From Voacanga thouarsii (lineage: Eukaryota; Streptophyta; Magnoliopsida; Gentianales; Apocynaceae), in NCBI GenBank assembly GCA_026120185.1, contig JANUWF010001636.1, positions 3,883,501 to 3,947,500 of the forward strand: a stretch of 64,000 bases of DNA, in the 5' to 3' direction. Under the pieces are notes generated by a model. It searched no databases. It saw only the letters and a list, made by a program, of their open reading frames with translations, and was not told the origin of the DNA. A program made the position numbers and the translations under genes. This document shows, piece by piece, positions 34,476 to 52,180 of this stretch; position 1 is the stretch's first letter; each line of letters starts with the position of its first letter.

Positions 34476-34621
34476 AAACAAGGCAAAAATAACGTCATTT
34501 TTGCCTTGTTTTTATACTGATGATGTGGCTTTTTTGTTGTCGTAGAATTTAAATAGCAACCGATTGTGTCCGCTAAATCTCTGCGCAATTCTTGTACAAG
34601 AATTGTGCGGTTCCGAATCTG
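34476..34621. repeat. Right terminal inverted repeat of the MULE
   Basis: Counterpart of 27653-27795. Contains a perfect 20-bp palindrome at 34586-34605 at the same place as the left palindrome, with paired base changes. Confidence 0.75.
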
Positions 34622-34630
34622 TGGGCGTGG

Positions 34631-34978
34631 GCGTGGCAGCCGTGTGAGACAAAAGAGATGACACGTGGGAGGATCTGCGATAGCCACCACTCCGTTGGTA
34701 GGCTAAGAGTTCACTCGCTTCAACAACCTGACAAACATCAGAGGGAGGAGAGAAAGCGGGCGTACTGCTTTTTCCAACTTCCACACGGCAGCGTAAGAAA
34801 CACGTGACGACAGCGATCGCGTCTTCGGTTTCGGCACTTTGAAACGTGGACGCTTCCAGTTGAGCCTCTAGTCTCCGTCGTCTCCATTAAACGCATAACA
34901 CACTTTCTACCACTGCCAAATTGCAATCCCATGGAAAAATGCTTTGAAAGCTCCATTCCACCGCTCAAGGCTACATTA
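34631..34978. other. G+C-richer island next to the MULE
   Basis: About 350 bp with far more G+C than its surroundings and several ACGT-core motifs (ACACGTGGGA at 34660, AACACGTGACG at 34799, AAACGTGGAC at 34842). Before the MULE inserted, it joined the G+C-rich bases now left of 27653. It looks like a gene promoter or 5' region; a 16-codon frame starts at 34931. No gene recognised. Confidence 0.45.
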
Positions 34979-35710
34979 TAAATATTATATTCATTCTATA
35001 TCATAATATAAATTATTTTAAATTTAAATTTTTTTATATTTTTATAAAATTTTATAAATATTTATTATTATTTATTTATTTTTATTCCTTTTTATAATTT
35101 ATCTCTTTATACTAATTATGACTTAATTCTCTTTAATTATTAAAATAGATAAAGATTTAATTAAAAATATTTTTAAAAATTTAACTTTAAAATTATATAA
35201 AATTTTTAATTTTAAATTATTGTATATAAATTTAAAATAATTTATATGGTAAAATAAAAATAGTGTTATATTAACCTTTGGGACCTTACTCATTTTACCG
35301 ATTTGAAATTGCTATGTAAATAATTAAATTTGTCCTGATTTGACGGCAGGGACGGAGATAGAGGACACCCGTTCTCTCCAATTATTTTTTAAAAAAAATT
35401 TATTTAATAATATTATTTTCATTTTAAAATATAAATATAAAAAATACAAAAATTAAGAGCTCTAAATTTTATATAATTTTAAAATTAAACTTTTAAAAAT
35501 ATTATTAATTAAATCTTTATTTACTTTGATTATTAGAAAAAATTGGATAATAATTAATGAAAAGAGAAAAATTGTATGAAGGGATAGAGTTGAAAAAAAA
35601 GTAATAAATATTTATAAAATTTTGTAAAACAATTTATGTTCTGAAAAAAAATTTCAAATTCAAAACAACTTATATTTTGAAATAGAGATAATATTAAATT
35701 TTATCTCATA
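34979..35710. repeat. Long inverted repeat (foldback-type element)
   Basis: 34985-35220 and the reverse complement of 35470-35705 read alike over ~235 bp (for example TAAAATTTTATAAATATTTATTA and AAATAAAGATTTAATTA.AAATATTTTTAAAA in both). The ~250-bp centre includes CAGGGACGGAGATAGAGGAC, an edge word common in plant hAT-like repeats. Non-coding. Confidence 0.65.
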
Positions 35711-35974
35711 TACTTTAATTTTTTTAAAATTATTATAATATATTTTTTAATAGTTTAATATTATAATATTATAATATTATTTTGAATATTTACATAATAT
35801 TGTAATGATTTAGCATTGTGAAGTGCGCGCGCCTAAACTTGTATATTCATTTGATAATTGAAATTAAATGTGAAGAAAATTGGATAAATTTGTATAGATT
35901 AAATAAAATTTTAATTAAATAACATAAGTTTAATATATATATATATAATATATGTATATATATATATATAATAT

Positions 35975-36215
35975 TATACTCTATCTGTTTAAAAATATTT
36001 ATTTATGTATATTTTTTTAAAATTAATAATTATTTTTATTTATTTTAGGTCAACGACATAATTTTTTTTACTTTTTAAAAATTTTTATTAATTCATAATT
36101 ATTATATTTTAATATAAATAAAATAAATTTTTTATTTAAATTATTATTTTATTTCTAATATTTTTAATCTTTACATAAAAAATTTTATAAATAAATATTT
36201 AAACATAATCATCAT
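35975..36215. mobile_element. Decayed Stowaway-like MITE (possible)
   Basis: Left edge ACTCTATCTGTTTAAAAATATTTATTT and right edge read inward TATGTTTAAATATTTATTTA are similar, around A+T-rich DNA. A (TA)n run lies directly left. No clear target site duplication. Confidence 0.35.
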
Positions 36216-36995
36216 TTTTGCCAATCCATAGAAACTCGCACCGTATTGAATGCATGGTTTCATCATTGAAATTTGCTTCAAGAAAGTACTACTTGAAAAA
36301 ATTGATAGAGAATGAAAAATAATAATTTAATATAATTAGAATAATATAATTACCATTCCCCACAACACTTGGTTAAGAATGAATACTTATCATTTTTAAA
36401 AATAATTTAATAATCTAACCATTCTTTCTAAATATTAACATTTGATTCAAGAATAAAAATGTAGCAAATAATTAATCAAATATTAAATTATAAATTATCT
36501 TAATAAAAAGATGTTAATAGTGGGAATAAGGTGTAATACTAACGGAGATGAGATAGTATTAAGTTTTAAAGAGTCATAAATTATTTAAAAATTTGAGAAA
36601 TAAAGTTTTTAGAATTCAATGTAGTAGTCCGCATGAATGGTCATATGAACATGCCTCCTTACATTAATAGGTCACTTGCTCACAAAATCTGAAAAAAAAA
36701 AAAAGACTCTATAAAAGTGACAATTTAATTCTAACAAAAAGTTCTAAATTTTTGAATTTGATTAAAATTCTTCCTAATATATTAGGAAAGAATTGGAATA
36801 GAGGAAAAGAAGGAGAAGGCACACATACGTAGCTCCAAAGTTTTGGCCATCTACATCAAACCAAATGATAAGTGAGTCATGGTGACAAAGGCATGAAAAC
36901 AAAAGATGGAGGGATCAATTTCTTAAAGTGTTCTTCAAATGCTTTTCCTTTCCAGGCTTCAAATATTTTCGTAATTAAGAGAGTTTTTTTTTTCT
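36216..36995. other. A+T-rich intergenic DNA upstream of the nucleoredoxin gene
   Basis: No gene or repeat boundary recognised. Confidence 0.4.
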
Positions 36996-37019
36996 GGGCG
37001 GGGGGTTGGGGGGAGGGGG
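36996..37019 (+). promoter_or_regulatory. G-run, possible G-quadruplex
   Basis: Four runs of three or more G (GGG, G6, G6, G5) with loops of 1-2 bases, 265 bp before the nucleoredoxin ATG. Function unknown. Confidence 0.5.
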
Positions 37020-37283
37020 TTGCTAAATTTCTTAATTATTGAAGTTTGACTGTAAAGGAAACAAAATGTGTTAGGAAAAAGTTGCTTATGAAAGTAAAAC
37101 TGTGCCAGAAATATGCAGTATCCGAATGCAACGTGTAGGGTGTTCATGATGTGACTTTGATGGGATTAGGACCGTATATTTTGGGTTTCTACTTTCTTCT
37201 GTTCTCTGGGACGCCTTGCATTTGCAGCGGGGAGACAGTGGGAGAGGGATAGGTAGAGTAAGACAGATTGAAGGAGGCGAGGT

Positions 37284-40200
37284 ATGAGGAAGGAGGAGGT
37301 GAAGAACAATGAGACTGCAGAAGATGAAGAACTCAAGAATTCGCATTATTTGTCCCTCTTAACATCCAAAGATCGCGACTTTCTGGTTTCTCCTACTGGA
37401 ACTCAGGTCTTCCTTCTCTTATTGTTGTCATTTTTTGCCCCACTTCTTTGAAGGACAGGCTAGATTTCAGTGTGTGCTTTCTGCTTAAAGAGTAATTGAG
37501 TTGTTTCTTGATTCTGTTTTTCTTGGTAATCAACTGTAGCACTGAAAGTGGGTGAATAGTTAAGGCTAAGAAGTGCCTCTCTGGTTTAAAGTTTGATGGG
37601 CATGCTTTTAGAGGTTGATAGCGAGCTTTTTATTGGAACTGTACAAATCTTTGAATTATGGGAGAATTCTAAACAAAAAATATGCCTATATATTTACTGG
37701 TTTCCCGGAAACATATTCTTGAAATTCCTCCTGAGTAGTTACTAAGTTGAGCTTAGATAGATGGTTGCAGGTTACAGTACATCTTCATGCTTCTATAGTG
37801 GAAGAAGTATTTAGTGAAACTGCTTGTACGGAAATTAGCTATTGAACCCTCCTTTTCTATTTGGTAAACTTGCTTGTGATTGAAAAGGAAACAAAGATCC
37901 CTTTGGTATCTTGCTTATCTGTATCTGACATTCAAGATGGCATCTGACTGTTATATTCCGCAGTCTCTTGTTCCTTGTCTAGGGGAAGGAGTTATTCAAT
38001 GGCCTAACCTTTTAAACTACAAGTTGGAAGATCTATCTATGAGCTAATGCTCCCGTGCAGGTTTCGTGGTTTTTTGTGAGATGACGTATAAACCAGTGTA
38101 TTGTAGCCTTTATGGCCGGAAATTCCATACTTTGTGGCCCCAAGAAGGGTTAGCAACAATTTTTGCTGTCAGTTTTGCTCAGATATTACTTTGTAAAGCT
38201 TCAGCATATTTATTTGAGCTGTACTTCTATCAGAGACGGATACTTTTTCTTTATAATTATAGAAACTGATATGTCTGTTGGAAAATACACAAGGAACATT
38301 TGTGCAAACCTTTTATGATATTGAACTTCATGTGTTGGAGCCTATTGGTAAGTTTCACATTTTGGAAGCAGCAGGTAGCATGTTGGATGTAGGAAAAATG
38401 AGGAGGAAGAGGAAAGGGGAAGATTGATGGGAAAGACGAGATAGAATTCCATGTTGAATATAAGAAAAGGATAGTTGATAGGGAAACTGAGGTAGTATGT
38501 TTCATCATGTTCATTGCATTTGCACAGTGAAACATCATTTACGTCGGGTAATATACCAGTGCATGCTGTACTTGATAACGTAACATCTAGGATGGATTAT
38601 GAGAGGTGATATTTAAGTGTTTGCTGAAGCCTTTTGTTTTGGTAGGTACTTTTTGCATTGCACTTTCTTCATTCTGACTTGAGATTTTTAATTCATGCTT
38701 CTGGATGATGCTATAACATCTCCATTCCGTAGTGTTGCTTTCTTCTTGTAATTCTTGTCAGATTGAATAGTGGTAAGAGTAGAATTAACAAGTTAAACAA
38801 GAAAGTTCTGTTTTAACCACACAGTCAATTTGATTAATGAACTGATAGAGGAAATAGGTCACTAGAAGCAAGGTGATGGATCGAACCACTGGAAGCAGGA
38901 GATCACAGACCTCCGTATCTTGTTTCATCTAGAAATTAATGCCATTGTGACCGAAAATTGTACTTCTTGTTGCAGGTGAAAGTTTCGGAACTTGAAGGCA
39001 AAGTTATTGGTATTTATTTCTCAGCTAATTGGTATCCTCCATGTCAAAACTTCACACAAGTTCTGGCTAATGTTTATGAGCAACTTAAAAATGTTACTTC
39101 TGGCTTTGAGGTAGTATTTGTATCGTCTGATGAAGATTTGGATGCCTTCAATAACTATTACGCATGCATGCCCTGGCTTGCTATTCCATTTTCTGATTTG
39201 AAGGCAAAGAAATCCTTGAATCAAAGGTTCGATGTAGAAGGTATTCCTTGCTTAGTTATTCTACAACCTGACAATTACAAGGATGATGCAGCAACTAGCG
39301 ATGGAGTTGAACTCCTTTACCGATATGGTGCGCAAGCCTTCCCATTTACCGAAAAGAGGTTGCAGGAGTTACAAGAGAAGGAAAGGGAGAAGCATGAAAA
39401 CCAGACTATAATGAATTTATTAACAAATAACAGTCGAGATTTTCTGTTGGGTCAGTCTCTGGCACAGGTAAATCTAGCTTAATTTATACCATTTAATGTA
39501 GAAAACTAGTTATAGAACATGGGGCAATTTAGACTGTAATCTACTGTAATTATTTGAATAAGTACACCCTCCATTTATTTTGAGGCCTGTTGAATAAAGG
39601 AGATTGTAGATGGTACTTGACAGGGACTTCAATTGAACTTGGCAAAAGTGGGGAAATCATATTTACTTTAAGTGGCCTTGGAGGTAATTTCATAGTGCAG
39701 GAAGATTGGCGTCTCTATCCTTTGGGATGTCTGAAAGTGCATGGAATTTTTAAGTTGGTGTGCATTTCTTCATTTCCATCATATTTTTAGTAATGCCCAA
39801 GTATGGGGTCAAGCAGATGGGGTCAAATAAAATTGCTGGCTTTTTCCATACTTGACAAAAGGCGTAAACCTCCACTCCTATTCTTAAGTAGTTAGATTAC
39901 CATTTTTTTGGTTCTTTTATGTGGAATGAAGGGGGTTGGTGGTGTGGGCTGAACTGCTATATGCATGTTTGAAGGACTTCAAATTTAAAGTTCTGTGATG
40001 TAGCAGTGTGCTTGTTAGGTATTACATGAGGCAGTAGGAGTACATGGTGGTAATTACATAATCCTAGAGGAGCTTATGGCCTTGTCTATGACTTTGTACC
40101 ACAGGTGCCTGTTACTAGCTTAGAAGGTAAGACGGTTGGACTCTATTTTTCAGCTCAATGGTGCCTTCCTGGGTTGAAGTTCACCCATAAGTTGATCACT

Positions 40201-40725
40201 GCTTATGAAACGGTTAAGCAAGAGCTAGTTGGAAAGGCTGATGAGGACTTGGAAATTGTCTTTGTGTCGACAGACCGTGATCAAGTCTCCTTTGATGCAT
40301 TTTTCCAGACCATGCCCTGGCTGACACTTCCTTTTGGTGACCCAAACATCAAGAACCTTACCAAACATTTCAATGTTCAGTGGATCCCCAGCTTGGTAAT
40401 TCTAGGTCCTGATGGAAAAACTGTCAGCAAGCAAGGGAGGAATCTTATCAACTTGTATCAAGGAAATGCATACCCATTCACCAAAGCCAGAGTGGAATTA
40501 CTTGAGAAGCAAATGGATGAAGAGGCTAAAAAACTGCCCAAATCTGAGTACCACACAGGGCATTCCCATGAGCTGATTCTGGTCTCTGAAGGTAGCGGAG
40601 GAGGACCTTATATATGTTGTGTCTGTGATGAACAGGGGTCTGGTTGGGCCTACCAGTGCATAGAATGTGGATATGAGGTGCATCCAAAGTGCATCAACCC
40701 GATGGAGCGAGCCCCCTCGAGGTAA
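37284..40725 (+). CDS. Nucleoredoxin with two thioredoxin-like domains and DC1 tail, 3 exons
   Basis: Exons 37284-37406, 38976-39467 and 40105-40725 join in phase 0 to 411 residues. Exon 1 encodes the N-terminal SLLTSKDRDFLVSPTGTQ lead. Domain 1 is about residues 42-195 with W60-YPPC where WCxxC is expected; domain 2 about 206-370 with W224-CLPG. Both keep family phrases (LEGK..G.YFSA.W, FVS.D.D...F, MPWL..PF, G.PFT..R/AYPFT). The end (375-401) is a DC1 Cys/His finger (CCVCDEQG...CIECGYEVHPKC). Nucleoredoxins reduce protein disulphides in cytosol and nucleus; two domains fit the NRX2/NRX3 type, NRX3 more likely. Each active site has lost one cysteine, so a classic dithiol reaction is doubtful. 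Exon 1 donor is CAG|GTCTTC. The stop in AGGTAATTT also looks like a splice donor, so a further exon cannot be excluded. Intron 1 is 1.57 kb. Confidence 0.85.
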
Positions 40726-41047
40726 TTTCCAACATTACTAATGCTGATTTCAGCTGGGCTTATGGTGGTTCTGGGATCAGATCAGTTGATTAACCAATTC
40801 TGATGGTAAGTTATGTCCATGGTGTTGAAGCAATATATTTATGGCTCTCAGTAAAAGTACCTAGTCATAGGACTGTTTCATCCACTGAAAAGTTAACTTG
40901 TCATGTTGATTTTCATTCTACTGCTATCTTGGCGATGTCACTATGGTATCATGTTGGCCATTTGTTCATTTGTAGATCTAGTTTGTGGGGTTGATGACAT
41001 TTGAATTTACATCTACTAATATTGGAAGCCCAGGGGAAGCTATTGAT

Positions 41048-41053
41048 AATAAA
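41048..41053 (+). terminator. Candidate polyadenylation signal of the nucleoredoxin gene
   Basis: AATAAA 323 nt past the stop codon, in the gene's orientation. Confidence 0.4.
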
Positions 41054-42600
41054 AATCTCTAGTTTGCTGGGCTCATATGTATGTTAGAATTTTGCTATCT
41101 TTCTTGGGACTATGCTGATACCTTTTTATCTATGGGTTAAGCTCAAGATAAAAACTTGATGTCTTATATTTTTGAGTGTTAGAAATAGTATTGGTTGTTT
41201 TTGAAGGCTTTGCAAGAAGACCAATCTCTTTCTCAATGGTGAAGAGGATCTTTGGATGAAATTAAACATAACAAATTACTCAAAGATTTCAACTTGTTTA
41301 AATTTAAAACCAAAAAAAAAAAAATGAAAAACCGGAGCAGTGGGAATTACATTTTAGAACGGTAATAATTATGAGATTTGTTCCTCATTCTAGGGTCCGG
41401 GTAAGAATTACAGCCGCTGGTTGTCATAGCTGGATTTAGGCACTTATAACATAAAGAGCCCCAGCATGCACAGGTTTCCATAGTTGGACGACACATTAGT
41501 GTACTTGTTTGGCCACCCTCGTTGTGGATTCCAGTAAGATTTAATGAATTGGATTAGGCCGAAATAGAAAATGGGTTTTTTCTTGCAATTTTTGCGAATC
41601 TTTATGGTAGGTGTCACCTTTGCAAAAGATTAGCTTAGAAATGGTAATTTTCATTTTGGTTACTGATTAAGGGTGTAAGTAAATAATGATTTATTTGAGT
41701 TAAATTTTGTAAAAATTTATTAAATATGTAAAGGAAGGATAATGTGTTATGAGTAGATAATTGTATAAAATAATAATATATTTAAATTAAAGTAAAATTT
41801 TAGTTTGGAATGAAAATTGTAATTCTTGTTTAAATATAGCTCAAAAATGGTTCAATGGTTATCCTATTAATTATCATTGAAGTACTTATTATTTTGCTAA
41901 TGTTGATATGGTTAGTTTTATTTTGTGTTCTAAAAGTTGGATTGGATCGGTCAGTTCAACTGGTCAGATCAAAAATCAGTCATTGATTTGGTCCGATTAT
42001 ATTATAAATTGATAGTAAAAAAATTAGTTACGAATCAATCAAATCGATTAATTTGAAATTTTTTTAAAGAAAGAAAATAAATGTATTTTTATATTTTAAA
42101 ATTTTTTAACAAATAATTAAATTATTTTTATTTAAAATTTATTAATTTTAAAAAATATTTTTTATACTTTATATTTATTTTTAAATATATAATAAATAAT
42201 ATTAAAAATATATTTAATTATATTTCTATTCGACATTAAATCTGTTATTTTACATTCAATGATTGGTCTAATATTCAAAACCTTAGTTTTATTAGTTATT
42301 AACTGAATCTCGAAGAGTTTAATAAAAAGATGGTACCAGTAATTCTATCCGTAACAGCAGGGCCAGAAATCAATAAAAAACACATTAACCCAAACCCAAT
42401 GCACAAGTTAAATGAGTTTTTCTTTTGGTTGATTGACGGATGGAGACTTGAGCCCAAGTTTAGCAAGAGCAGAGTTGCCTTTATATGCGAATGTTTGAAC
42501 AAAAAAATCGAAAGAAAGGGGAAATGTTGTGCAAGGATCAAAAAATTCATCCCACCATTCCAAGAAGGAAAAAAAGGCTCTTGTCTTGAAGAGAAAGGCT
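41054..42600. other. Intergenic DNA between nucleoredoxin and CPK29
   Basis: No gene recognised. A copy of the dispersed A+T-rich family lies at 41660-41845. The minus-strand frame at 42748-42299 has no family likeness. Confidence 0.5.
41660..41845. repeat. Copy of dispersed A+T-rich repeat family
   Basis: Shares GAGTTAAATTTTGTAAAAATTTATTAAATATG, TTATGAGTA, AAATAATAATATATTTAAATT and TAGTTTGGAATG in order with 4560-4790 and 3160-3600 (read in parts). Confidence 0.5.
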
Positions 42601-42891
42601 GATCGGAATTCTTTGTTTTTATCTGCTCTTTCGTCTTTCCTCCCTCTCTTCGTATCCTTAGCTTATAGAAGCAAAAAGCCAAGAAAGTAGAAGTCGATTC
42701 CAAGAACAGAACAGCCTCAGCAGCAGAGAGGAGAGCAAAGCAAAGCAAAGCACCTCATAAAGGTTATAGCAAACTGAACCCACCACCCTCAAATACCCCC
42801 AAAACCCACCAATAAATCTCTAAAGCTCTGAGAAACATTCCCAATATCAATATTATCAACTTTCAATACCTCCCTTGTGTCTCTGTCTCAA

Positions 42892-48560
<5,669 letters not shown>

Positions 48561-48882
48561 GAATGGGGTCGATAGCTGTCCTTGGTTGATAGATTTGCTA
48601 AAATAAGAAGCAGAAGTATTCTTGCTTCATCTGTGCTTGGTATCTCATCATCAATAAGGAGAAAATATTTTGGTTTTCCACTTGATCTAAAGCAACTTCT
48701 TATGAATCTCCTCAAGGGGGTTTCCTTGTTTCTTTGCCTGGTACCAGAATGCCATCATCTGGATTCTTTGAGGTCAAATATTGCTTCTGGTAAAATTCAT
48801 GTATCTGTGTACAAATTGTTCATACCATGTATCCTTCTGTGTGCATTGTACAGATTTACTCCTACGTTTGTATTCAGTTCAG

Positions 48883-48888
48883 AATAAA
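48883..48888 (+). terminator. Candidate polyadenylation signal of CPK29
   Basis: AATAAA 323 nt after the stop codon. Confidence 0.45.
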
Positions 48889-48899
48889 AGGGCTTGTAA

Positions 48900-50009
48900 G
48901 AAGCTTGCGTTGTCTATGATCTTGGCTTTTCTCCCTCTCCAAGCGATGCCAAGATCAAGGTTCCTTCTCTTGATTATTCTACGACTTAAGTAAGAATTTG
49001 GTAGTGAATATTTTCTTTCCTTCTTAGCTTTGGCCTGGCTGCATGCTTAACACATGATTATTAAAATAGCCTAACTGATGGAAAGGATTTGCACTTGTTA
49101 TCATTTTCTATTCCACTTCTGTTTCTGTGTAAGCTCTTTGAATGTCTGATTTTTTTAATTTTTTTTTTTAAGTATCAGAAGAAGCTGAAACATTATTTCA
49201 AAAGAAGGCAGCTACACAAATAAAGAATTATATATTACATTAAGTTTTTTTTTTTTAAAAAAAATTGTAAGTATAATTTTGAATTTTATAATAAATTTAT
49301 AAAATGTGAAAGTCCTTTAAATTGATCGAGATGGTTGGAGTTTAGTATTAGGAATTTTATATTGACGTGTCAAGTTCAAATCCCTTTTGAAATATAAACT
49401 CTATATGCACATGAAGTAGTGATTACAGGTTTTTTATTAATTAAAAATAAAAAATAAATATTACGATTTATTTAAAATAAATAATAAAATTATTAATATT
49501 TTGTAAATAAAATTTATTTGTATTAAATATATTTTTCATGAAAAAGAGGTTCAAAACAGTTTTTTTTTCCCCCAAAAATTTTGCAATCCAAGTTTATTTT
49601 AAATGGGGATAGAAAAGAGAAAAGAGAAAAAAAAAAACCATACGCTTAGCCGTAAGGAGACGGTCCTGATAGCTTACTGGCCCTGGGCCTGCAGTCACCG
49701 TAGTTCAATAGGGCCAAGAGAATCGATTCGTTATAAAACCTCAGTCCTGTCTCCGTTTGATAAAATTTATTTATTAATTACGTTAAACTATTTTAAAAAA
49801 TTAATATTTTTTAAAATAAAATTTTTGATAATATATTCTAAAATAATTAATATATATTTCATATTTTATTTTTATAAAATTTAACATAAAATATTATGAA
49901 ATTAATATATTTCATATTTTAATTATATTATTATATTATAATTTTTATTTTTATATAAAATATCGTACCAAACTAACTATTGTCAATTTAGTTGGGATGA
50001 AAAAAATAA

Positions 50010-50067
<58 letters not shown>

Positions 50068-50820
50068 AGTAAAAAGGAACAAAAAAAAAGTGCATGCACA
50101 TGAAATGTTGAATCTAACTTAGACTTGTTGTGTGATAGAAAAAAAAGTTTTTTTTTTTCACAAAAAATATTTCTAACAAATTATTAGCACAATATATTTG
50201 AAGCATAAATATTTAAAATACACTGGCAGATTGAGTTCGAACGCCCCTACTCCTCTCTGGCCAAAAAGAAAAATAACTTCAATTGTAATTTCACCACTCA
50301 TCAATGCTTTAAAAAATATATATATAATTGCACATTTTACATGTATGTTACCTGATAAACACACATAATTTATATTTTTGGCACTGCTTATTCAAATATA
50401 AGATAGGGATAATATGAGAGATTTTCCCTAAGGTATCTAACCATATCACTCATTTTTTTAAAGTTACAAAAATACTATTTTGCCTCCTTTATGATGCATT
50501 TATTTAATTTTTTTTTTCAATTTAAAGACATAATGCCACTAGAATTTAGAAATTTCTTGACTATTAATTTTATAGACGATTTTGAGTTTATAAGGGTGTT
50601 TATATCTTTGGATACAAAAACATTTAATAAATACATCACGAGATATGAGTTATTATCTCAATAAGATACTTTATGGATCGATTTTCTTAAATTAATATAT
50701 CGAAAATTTGTATTATAAATGCTGCGTATTATTTTTTTAAAAAATATAAAATTTTAAAATATATAATTTACAACGATCAAATTAGAGATATAAATAAACT
50801 TTGATCGTTTATGTATATCT
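48900..50820. other. A+T-rich intergenic DNA right of CPK29
   Basis: No gene recognised. 49755-49985 starts CCGTTTGATAAAATT and ends CGTACCAAACTAAC, suggestive of a decayed MITE. (AT)n at 50012-50061. 50400-50820 may belong to the neighbouring retrotransposon. Confidence 0.45.
50012..50061. repeat. (AT)n microsatellite
   Basis: About 25 AT units. Confidence 0.95.
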
Positions 50821-52163
50821 TGTTAGTTATAAGATCGATATATTTATGTGTCAATTAGATTAAATCCTATCAATATGTGAAAAACGAATCATACCTTTGT
50901 AGATATCGTCTTCAACAATACGATTCTTGAAGCCTTTAAGTAGTGCTCCAAACCCTCAGGTCTTCTTCAATGTAATCTCTCAGGACAAAAAAATAGCTAA
51001 TTGTATTTTTCTCTCTTTGAAGAAGGTGGACACAAAAAACTACTAGAACGTTGTTTCTCACGTCTATTGGAAATTGAGTCATAAACTAATATGTATAGTT
51101 GATTTTACCTCAAAATACGAATCCTAATAGAATAAGAAAAGTATAGTTGGGTACAACTATTTTCACTTATTCTATTCTATTTCAAATATGATTTTTGATT
51201 TCCTACAATTTTTATTAATAAATTATAAATATTTATAATTTATTATTATTCCATAATTATGAGCTATTGAAGGGACTTGACCGGATACAATTAGATTAAA
51301 CTCTAATAAATTATTTTATCAAAAAAATAATTTATTAATTACGTTTCATTCCACTAAAAGAACGTAATTTCACTATTAGACTAATTGCAATTATTAGAGT
51401 CAATAATTATATCATTATGATTAATCGATCCAACAAATTACTTCTGTCGATCAATATAATACTTTGAATGAGACAGTATGACCACAGTGTCCCTCATTCA
51501 AATCATCAATTCTCATCTTCAATTTGACAATACCATATGATCATGCCACACTTACAAATTGAATTTAATAGACACTATTGAATTACTAAACTTAGATTTA
51601 ACTCTCTCTTAGAAGAACTCATGAAGAAATGATCTTGCCTATTAAAGGTGACGGATTCCATATTGCATAATAATTATTTCATATTTATTTCACTTTAATT
51701 TTCAAGACACCGAAGTATTGATTATTGAGTTAATCTCACTCTTTGGTAATTCAAGGAATTTCAAGTTAGTAAATATAAATAATTGTTTACTCATGATTAA
51801 GGTATTATGTACGACAATCTTTTAATATTTTATTTGTATGATCTATTATACAAATAAGCATTGATGATCTCATGATCCATCCAATATATCAAAATATATT
51901 CTTAATTTTATTACCAAAATCAAAGGCAAGCTTTAATAAAATTAAGACGATCTCACCCTAAATTTATTTTAAATCGTAGATAATTTATTTCGAATTAAAT
52001 TATAAATCAAGTCTTTCTGTGTTTAATAAATAAATATTTTATTTATAATATCTAAATAATTCATGGATAAAACAAGCTCATACATATATATAAATATATA
52101 AAAATATAATTTATTTAATTTTAAAATACAAATATTGTATTTACTCGATGGACATATCTAACA
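50821..52163 (-). repeat. 3' LTR of third copia element
   Basis: 1,343 bp with matching ends TGTTAG and CTAACA. The right edge is firm because the polypurine tract follows; the left edge is chosen by the matching inverted end and is less sure. Confidence 0.6.
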
Positions 52164-52178
52164 AAATTCTCCCACTTG
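52164..52178 (-). promoter_or_regulatory. Polypurine tract of third copia element
   Basis: Minus strand AGTGGGAGAATTT directly before the LTR. Confidence 0.75.
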
Positions 52179-52180
52179 TC

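Larger units (their letters stand above)
27653..34621. mobile_element. Mutator-like element with captured gene (Pack-MULE), about 7 kb
   Basis: Ends are ~145-bp inverted repeats (27653-27795 and 34476-34621) that share ATTCGG, CAATTC...GAATTG, GAGATTTAG, GGACA, AAGCCAC and AAAA(C/T)GACGT in the same order. Flanks give a 9-bp near-duplication, TCGGCGTGG (27644-27652) and TGGGCGTGG (34622-34630), 8 of 9 alike; 9-bp duplications and long inverted ends are typical of Mutator-like elements. No mudrA-type transposase is seen, so it is non-autonomous. Inside lie a tandem Ser/Pro-coding repeat (27905-28165), a Nudix hydrolase fragment (29092-29994) and two satellite-like arrays in opposite orientation. 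The exact terminal base is uncertain by 1-3 bp. Confidence 0.75.

Noticed and set aside
34451..34968. Several overlapping frames on both strands near the right MULE end
   Set aside because: Short, mutually overlapping, without domain likeness; they reflect local G+C-rich DNA and the inverted repeat.
42299..42748. 149-codon minus-strand frame upstream of CPK29
   Set aside because: Overlaps the CPK29 leader region antisense, with no recognisable domain.
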